Positions 58,534 through 64,000 of a DNA stretch of 64,000 nucleotides are shown here, in pieces. Both the position numbers and the translations under genes were made by a program. The notes under the pieces are model-generated. The model had not been told where the DNA came from and searched no databases. It saw nothing but the letters and a program-made list of their open reading frames with translations. The stretch's first letter is position 1. Every line of letters starts with the position of its first letter. The stretch lies in the NCBI GenBank assembly GCA_022009675.1, contig CP091718.1, forward strand, positions 248,001-312,000, read 5' to 3'. Origin of the DNA: Oscillospiraceae bacterium (GTDB lineage Bacteria > Bacillota > Clostridia > Oscillospirales > CAG-272).

Positions 58534-60326
58534 TTAACCGTTTGATTTATGCATTTTCTGCCGTTTCTTCTCCAGCAGGCGCTCCAGACTGTCCTCCGGC
58601 GGCGCATCGTCCTTGGTGACGTCGTTTTTCTCGTCCTGCAGCGTCCGGACCGCCGCCTTCAGAACCGACTGCCCGTTCTCGGACAGATTGCGCCGTGCCT
58701 GTACCAGCTTGGCAAGACGCCCCATCTCGTCCGGATCGAACTTCTCGCCCAGCACGGCAGTCGAGAAGCCGCCGTCGCTGTTCTCCAGCTCCATGATTGC
58801 TTCAAAGACGCGTCGGTTGAAGGCGGTGACAAAATCGTCCGCCGTCAGGGGACACGGCTCCTTCCCGCACCGCCCGGCGGTGCTCTTCGTACAGCAGCAT
58901 GAGACCGAGAACGGTGTCCTCCGCCGCGGCTGCACGGATGTTTCCAGCTGCCTCCGGATTGACACGGTCATCCAGCGCCAATGCCGACATCCGTGCCGCG
59001 CGCGCCTCGCTCTGGTGCCGGTCGCGTTGGATGCGTGCCTGCGCACGCTCCACGTCGCGCCGCAAACTGTCAATGGGCAACCCAAGCCGCTCGGAGACCG
59101 CCTGCAGGTACACCTCCCGCTCGGCGGACGACCAAACCCGTGCCACCATGCCGCACAGCTCCGCCGCCGCCTTGATCCTGTCCTCCGGCTCCTTGATGTT
59201 GTAACGGTTCAGCACGCCGTCCAGCCGGTAGGAGAAGCCGGTACTGCTTCCCTTCAGCAGGCGGGCAAATGCGTCCGTCCCGAATTTACGGATGTACTCA
59301 TCCGGATCCTTGGCGTCGGTAATGCGCAGTACCCGCACATCCAGCCCGACGCGCGCGAAAATATCCATCGCGCGACCGGCGGCGCGCTGTCCGGCGCTGT
59401 CGCCGTCGTAGGCAATGATGACTTGCTTGGTATACCGCGCCATGATGCGCGCCTGCTCGTCTGTCAGGGCAGTGCCCAGCGACGCAACAGCGTTTTCAAA
59501 GCCCGCGGCGTGCATGGACACGACGTCCATGTTTCCCTCGCATAGGATCATCTGCTCGGCGCAGTGTGCCTTGGCAAAAATTCAGAGCAAACAGGTTCTT
59601 GCGCTTCTGAAAGACCGGCGTGTCCGAAGAGTTGAGGTATTTCGCCTTGGACGTTCCCGTCACATCGCGCCCGGAGAACGCCACGACTTCCCCCGCCGTA
59701 TTGATGACAGGGAACATAACCCGTCCCCGGAAGTAGTCGTAGTACCGCCCGCTCTGGCTCCTACCGCAGAGGAAGCACTGGCGCATTTCCTCCTCCGTGA
59801 AGCCGAGGCTCTTCAGGTGCGGCAGCAGTACCCCGAACTCATTGGGTGCGTAGCCCAGTCCGAAGTGCCGGATAACAGCGGTATCCAACCCGCGCGTGTC
59901 GCGCAGGTAATTCATGCCCGCCTCCCCTATCGCGGGGTCGAACAGGCAGTCGCGGTAGAAACGTGCCGCCGCGCGGTTCAGCTCATAGGCACGGGCGCGG
60001 CTGATACCGCACGGCTGATCGCCGTCCTCGTGCGTTTCCGGTATCTGTATGCCCGCCCGCTTGGCGAGAAACTCCACCGCCTCGGGGTACTCCAGATTTT
60101 CGGAGCGCATCACAAAGGTAAAGGCATCCCCGCCCGCTTCACAGCCGAAGCAGAAAAAGCTCTGCGTATCCGGGAACACCGTAAAGGACGGCGTCCGTTC
60201 ACTGTGGAAGGGGCAAAGCCCCGTATAGTTGGAGCCGGCACGGCGCAACGTGACGTAAGAGCCGATAAGCTCCACGATGTCCGACCGTTCCCGGACGCTG
60301 TCTATCCATTCCCGTGGGTATTTCAT
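58534..60326 (-). CDS. dnaG: DNA primase DnaG, two frameshifts
   Basis: 596 residues after repair. CHC2 zinc finger: Cys38-His41 and Cys59-Cys62. The catalytic TOPRIM core has E-G-N-M-D-V (Glu263) and D-G-D-S-A-G (Asp307/309). The C-terminal helicase-binding domain (about 467-565) has A-E-D-T-V-L-G, L-T-A-D-D-F and N-R-R-V-F-E-A-I-M. It makes RNA primers for replication. The ATG overlaps the dgt stop codon (ATGA), so the two are coupled. Breaks: extra T at 59576-59580 and one extra base near 58862, each restoring the frame when removed. Confidence 0.93.
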
Positions 60327-61376
60327 TCGTGCAGTCCTCTCCAGACGCGGGGAACAAACAGCTCCTCGTATGTCTCAATCGCGTACCGATCGGTCATGCC
60401 GGAAATGAAATCGCACACGCATCGCTCCACCGGTTCCCCCTCGGCAGCAAGGCGGCGGTACAGCTCCGGCATCCGGTCGGGATGCGTCGCATAGTAGCCG
60501 AACAGCGTCTTGACCAGCTCCTGCGCCTTGCTTTCCTGTCCCTTTGCCCTCGGGTTGAGATAGACCTGCTCAAACAGGAATTCCCGGAGCTGAACGGTAG
60601 CCTCCTGCACCTCCGGCTCCATGGAAATGCTGTCCCGATCCATACTTGCCCGCACGACCGAGGACACCATGGTATTGATACGGCTGCTATGGCTGTCCCC
60701 CAGCACCCGGCAGATGTCGGCAGGTATATCGCCGGGGTCAAGTAATCCGGCGCGGCAGGCATCGTCTATGTCGTGGTTGATGTATGCGATGCGGTCCGCA
60801 TACTTGATGAGAACGCCCTCCAGCGTGGCTGCCATGTGCTCACCGGTGTGGTTGACAATGGCATCCCGCACCTCAAAGGTCAAATTCAGCCCGCGTCCGT
60901 CGTTTTCCAGTCTGTCCACCACGCGCAGTGACTGCTCGTAATGGGCAAAGCGGCTGTCGTAGCACGCACGCAGTGCCGCCTCGCCCGCGTGTCCGAAGGG
61001 GGTATGTCCCAGATCGTGCCCCCAGCGCCGCCGCCTCGGTCAGATCCTCATTGAGCCGCAGGGCACGTGCCATGGTACGCGCGATCTGCGACACCTCCAG
61101 TGTATGCGTCAGCCGGGTACGGTAATGGTCGCCTGCCGGAGCGAGGAACACCTGCGTTTTGTTCATAAGACGCCGGAACGCCTGACAGTGAATGATACGG
61201 TCCCGGTCGCGCTGATACTCCGTCCTCATCGGGGACGGTGCCTGCGGACGCGCCCGTCCGCGTGAATCCGCGCTGCGCGCGGCGTAGGGACCGAGCAGTT
61301 GTTCCTCCCGCTGCGTCAGCCACTCCGCAACTCCGGCAATCCCGCCGTCTGTTCCTGCGGTTCCGTCCATCGCCAT
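60323..61376 (-). CDS. dgt: dGTP triphosphohydrolase-like HD-domain protein, one frameshift
   Basis: 350 residues after repair. HD-superfamily metal ligands: R-L-T-H-T-L-E-V, then H-D-L-G-H-T-P-F-G-H after removing one extra G in the run near 61019, and Y-I-N-H-D-I-D-D-A. The N-terminus R-T-E-Y-Q-R-D-R-D-R-I-I-H-C and F-R-R-L-M-N-K-T-Q are typical of the Dgt type. It hydrolyses dGTP (or other dNTPs) to deoxynucleoside and triphosphate, controlling nucleotide pools. First gene of the operon with dnaG and rpoD, an arrangement common in Clostridia. Two in-frame ATGs (61376, 61370) are possible. Confidence 0.9.
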
Positions 61377-61668
61377 CAGTCCCCCTTTTTCCGCCCGTTT
61401 TCGCGTTTTTCTCCGCTACCGTATAAGATACGCAGGCTTTCTTCTTTTCCTTCCCGTTTTTTCTGCCGCTTTGCAAAAATAAAGCGCAAATTGCAATAGC
61501 AAGTTGCGAAAGCAAAAATGCCCGGCGGCATATCGGGTCGGCGGCAGTGAAAGCAAGCCCCCGCCGGTACCGCAAACGGCAACGTATGCCGGCACCGCGG
61601 CGGGGAAGCCCGCCTTCGTTTTTATGGTCAATCCCGTCTCTCCAACGCGGAAGTCCGGGGCGGTTCCC

Positions 61669-62229
61669 TTATTCTCCGTCGGTTCTGCCCCGCCCGTCCG
61701 GCGTAAAGCCCATCCCGGCGCGTTCAGCGTGCCGGCGACTGACACCGTACTGGCGCAGGAGCGTCAGAATGCCGGTATTCAACAGCCCGTACCCGAGGAA
61801 AACCGCCAGAAACAGTCCGACCGTTCCGATATCATTGAATACAATGCTGTCCGCCGTCACGTCAGCTCCGTCACGCAGCAGTCCCGCCAAAAACGGAACC
61901 GCGCCCGCGCAGAACTGCCTGAAATGAAACAGGAGCGCCAGCAGAAGATGCGGGATCAACACCGCCAGCAAGCCGGAAACGACCGTCTCGCCGGGGTGCG
62001 CGTCCGCCTCCCGGTATCCCTCCGCATACGCCGCAAGCCCGACAAGAGCCGGAACGCCCAGCGAGTAGATCACCAGCCGGATGACAGTCTGCGCAAGGTA
62101 GGAAAGCAGCACAAAGCGATCCAACAGCTTCAGGAACAGCGCCTCAATCAGCATGACGAGAACGCAGGACAGAAAGAAGTAGACAAAATAGATTGCCGCA
62201 TTCAGCAGAACCCGTCTGACCCTTCCCAT
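61669..62229 (-). CDS. Integral membrane protein of unknown function
   Basis: 186 residues, starting at 62229 behind SD AAGGGGG. Four to five hydrophobic helices are visible (near 10-30, 40-60, 80-105, 115-130 and 140-160). The C-terminal tail is basic. I do not recognise a family. It lies 10 bp after the DUF1836 regulator gene and is clearly its operon partner. A role in the process controlled by that regulator is the only inference possible. Confidence 0.7.
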   Translation of the reverse strand: MGRVRRVLLNAAIYFVYFFLSCVLVMLIEALFLKLLDRFVLLSYLAQTVIRLVIYSLGVPALVGLAAYAEGYREADAHPGETVVSGLLAVLIPHLLLALLFHFRQFCAGAVPFLAGLLRDGADVTADSIVFNDIGTVGLFLAVFLGYGLLNTGILTLLRQYGVSRRHAERAGMGFTPDGRGRTDGE

Positions 62230-62239
62230 GCGCACCCCC

Positions 62240-62839
62240 TTACCCGACCGTGTCGGTGGCACGCGTGCGCAGGTCGATCAGCATATCGTCCGCGTGCCGC
62301 TTGAGAACAGCGGCATAGTACGCCGCAACGATAATCTCCAGCGCGTTGTTGAGGCGCTCATGTGCGCCCGGGCGGATCTCGGCATAGTCCGCCGTAACTT
62401 CCCGGATAACACCGCGAATCGAGGCGCCGGAGCAGTTGTCCTCCTCTATCAGGCGATCCAGTATCTTGCAGATGTAATCGTACAGAACGGAATCGCGGAT
62501 AATATCGTCGCTCCGGTCGTCCACTCTGCCGTTGATGTAATGCAGGAGGAACGCGATATGATCCAGCTGTACGCAGGAGCGGAGCATATTGATGATGAGA
62601 ATGTGCGCCACCTGGTCAACGGTATAGCGCTTGAGCGGCGCATTCTCCACCCAGCCGCGCTTGATCCAGTTCTGAAGCGTGGAGCCGTCAATCCCCGAAA
62701 CATCGCGGATACGGGACAGCATAACGCCGTCACTGGGGAAAAACACGCGGTCAAGGAAGTCCCGCCCGGTGACGTTTCCAGCCGCCGCTCTGGTCAGCCG
62801 GGTTCCCGGCACCATAGTATCATGTATTTCAAGATTCAT
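62240..62839 (-). CDS. DUF1836-family MerR-like regulator
   Basis: 199 residues, with SD GGGAGGTGG; the upstream in-frame ATG lacks an SD. Residues about 45-80 contain a MerR-like helix-turn-helix (I-D-G-S-T-L-Q-N-W-I-K-R-G-W-V), followed by K-R-Y-T-V-D-Q-V-A-H-I-L-I-I-N-M-L-R and V-Q-L-D-H-I-A-F-L-L-H-Y-I-N, the DUF1836 signature. The helical C-terminal part is probably for dimerisation or ligand binding. The DNA target is unknown; direct repeats over its own promoter suggest autoregulation. Confidence 0.82.
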   Translation of the reverse strand: MNLEIHDTMVPGTRLTRAAAGNVTGRDFLDRVFFPSDGVMLSRIRDVSGIDGSTLQNWIKRGWVENAPLKRYTVDQVAHILIINMLRSCVQLDHIAFLLHYINGRVDDRSDDIIRDSVLYDYICKILDRLIEEDNCSGASIRGVIREVTADYAEIRPGAHERLNNALEIIVAAYYAAVLKRHADDMLIDLRTRATDTVG

Positions 62840-62884
62840 ACAGCCACCTCCCACACAGCTATCATTCTATATTGTGTTGTCTCC

Positions 62885-62913
62885 ATTATATCCTGCGGTC
62901 TTGCGATTGTCAA
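62885..62913 (-). promoter_or_regulatory. Perfect consensus promoter of the DUF1836 operon, overlapped by a direct repeat
   Basis: Minus-strand TTGACA (62908-62913), 17-bp spacer, TATAAT (62885-62890). The 13-bp repeats 62897-62909 and 62917-62929 (12/13 identical, 20-bp period) cover the spacer and the -35 flank. Confidence 0.88.
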
Positions 62914-63040
62914 GAAGGTCATGCGATTGTTTGCGAATCATTTACAATTCCCTTCATATTCTTTAAGAGCACCTCTGCATACTCACCGTGCGGCGAGGGA
63001 GGCATTGTAATCAAGGTGCCGCAGGCAAGGGGGCTACGCT

Positions 63041-63706
63041 ATGGAAAAGAAAAGCACTATCCGGAAAAGGCATTTCCGCCTGCAGGTCAGTCCGGCGGCA
63101 CTCCTGCTCGTCGGCGGAGCGGCAGTATGGGCGGCTTCGGCGGCGGAGGAAGGCATGCGCCCCGCGGCATTGCTTCTTCTGGGGCTTGCGGCATTGATCC
63201 ACGAGCTGGGACACCTCGCGGCGGCGGTCGCCTGCGGTGTCCGGATAACCGGTATGCGGCTTGACCTGTTCGGTGCGCGGCTGGAATTGCCGGGGTTGCT
63301 TTCCTATCGGCAGGAGCTGCTTGTCGCCCTCGGCGGTCCTGCCGCCAATCTGCTAACGGCTGCCGTGCTGTTCCGCGCGTGGACAGCCTGCGGCTGTCCG
63401 GTCTGCGGCGCATCGCCGTCCCTGTCCGGCTGGGCACTGGTTCTGGGCGTTCTGCTGCCCGCATCACTGGGACTTTGCGGCGTGAACCTGTTGCCCGTCG
63501 CCTCACGGGACGGCGGGCGGATACTTTCCTGCCTGCTTTCACTGACTCTCGGCGCGGACGCTGCCCGCCGTGTCCTGCGCCTGCTCTCGCTGTTTCTTCT
63601 GTCGTTGCTCTGGTTACTGTCGGTCTATGCCCTGCTTCGCGCCGGACAGTTCCTCTCGCTGTTCGTATTTTCCTTCAGTCTGCTGGTCCGGTGCATGGTG
63701 CACTGA
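63041..63706 (+). CDS. M50 family intramembrane zinc metalloprotease (SpoIVFB-like)
   Basis: 221 residues, intact, with SD AAGGGGG. The H-E-L-G-H zinc motif (near 54-58) lies in a membrane helix. The second site N-L-L-P-V-A-S-R-D-G-G-R-I (near 150-162) supplies the third ligand Asp, and G-G-P-A-A-N is also typical. About six hydrophobic segments. The small size and lack of PDZ/CBS domains match the SpoIVFB type, which activates pro-sigma-K in the mother cell. No SpoIVFA gene precedes it in the window, so the assignment to the family, not to the exact role, is firm. Confidence 0.88.
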   Translation: MEKKSTIRKRHFRLQVSPAALLLVGGAAVWAASAAEEGMRPAALLLLGLAALIHELGHLAAAVACGVRITGMRLDLFGARLELPGLLSYRQELLVALGGPAANLLTAAVLFRAWTACGCPVCGASPSLSGWALVLGVLLPASLGLCGVNLLPVASRDGGRILSCLLSLTLGADAARRVLRLLSLFLLSLLWLLSVYALLRAGQFLSLFVFSFSLLVRCMVH

Positions 63707-64000
63707 CACCCGATGCCCAGGTGCAAAACCGAAAGGCGGCACACTTCCCCGGCGGTGCGTGCCGGGGTGAGGCAGGGGTCGGGTGCGGGCAGCCGCAGTT
63801 CGGCGCAGGCGCGGTACAGCCCGCACAGCCCGCCGAACGCCACATCGGGCAGGCGCGTTCCCTCTGCGTCCCTCTGCCCGAGGCGGATGCCGCGCAGTGC
63901 AACCGACAGCGACACAGCCGCCGGATCGGCGCCCGCCTCCGTCAGGGCAGACAGTACCGCGCGAACCGCCTGCGCACTCTGCCGGCTGGCAGCAGGCATC
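63707..64000 (-). CDS. Incomplete leftward ORF at the window edge, function unknown
   Basis: An open minus-strand frame enters from the right edge (an ATG lies at 63999 but may be internal). Its composition looks coding (A-V-R-A-V-L-S-A-L, S-V-A-L-R-G-I-R-L-G, G-L-C-G-L-Y-R-A-C-A-E-L). It continues into the end of the convergent protease gene, which is implausible, so the real stop is probably nearer 63710 with a further one-base error. I do not recognise the family. Confidence 0.35.

Noticed and set aside
1..64000. CRISPR arrays, prophage, insertion sequences, rRNA or tRNA genes
   Set aside because: No regularly spaced repeats, transposase, integrase or phage structural genes and no tRNA/rRNA-like sequence were recognised on either strand.

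Overview
The window looks like a chromosomal segment of an uncultured, high-GC, anaerobic, fermentative Clostridia bacterium, most like the gut Oscillospiraceae/Ruminococcaceae. The evidence is the gene set: SpoVT and a SpoIVFB-like M50 protease (spore formers), Rex-AdhE-[FeFe]-hydrogenase fermentation genes, the clostridial GGGtGRT/NifU-like pair, archaeal-type ProRS, AsnA, a BspA-type LRR surface protein and many lipoproteins. I see no phage, transposon, CRISPR array, rRNA or tRNA gene. Promoters are canonical: many TTGACA/TATAAT-like pairs have a spacer of exactly 17 bp.

Layout: 1-4.8 kb, 3' part-missing giant BspA/InlB-repeat lipoprotein (-). 5.5-10.3 kb, lipase-like lipoprotein, then an ABC ATPase and a two-FtsX-domain permease. 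10.5-15.3 kb, SpoVT, a GH36 alpha-galactosidase-like lipoprotein and a divergent ArsR-type regulator with a fused sensor domain. 15.4-25.8 kb, acyl-CoA synthetase, HemW, ProRS, a SEDS-family (RodA/FtsW) protein, a lipoprotein (-), CinA and phosphofructokinase. 26-31.5 kb, solute-binding lipoprotein, GGGtGRT protein + NifU-like scaffold, SGNH esterase, PduL, DUF378 protein. 31.6-38.8 kb, RarA, AsnA, iPGM, a methyltransferase, nitroreductase, a conserved unknown and a secreted nuclease. 38.9-48.0 kb, the redox operon: rex, adhE, an APH/CHK-type kinase, two thioredoxin-like [2Fe-2S] ferredoxins, a PAS-containing sensory [FeFe]-hydrogenase, a SpoIIE/PP2C phosphatase and a group-B [FeFe]-hydrogenase. 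48-56.6 kb, RplS, rhamnose isomerase, a secreted wall-associated protein, an RpiB-like isomerase, an SH3 lipoprotein and a very large solute-binding lipoprotein. 56.8-61.4 kb, the dgt-dnaG-rpoD macromolecular-synthesis operon (-). 61.7-64 kb, a membrane protein, a DUF1836 regulator, the SpoIVFB-like protease and an incomplete ORF.

Metabolically, PFK and iPGM feed pyruvate/acetyl-CoA, while AdhE (ethanol), hydrogenases (H2) and PduL (acetyl-phosphate) dispose of carbon and electrons. Rex should read NADH/NAD+, and the sensory hydrogenase/phosphatase pair may read H2 or redox state.

Two points stand out. First, the primary sigma factor carries an insertion of about 115 residues at the sigma 1.2/2.1 junction that, aligned by eye, resembles the C-terminal helicase-binding domain of the DnaG encoded directly upstream. 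This is my best candidate for something undescribed. Second, roughly 40 single-base indels, nearly all in homopolymers, break otherwise intact housekeeping genes. This is almost certainly sequence error, so I give repaired gene spans and state each break.
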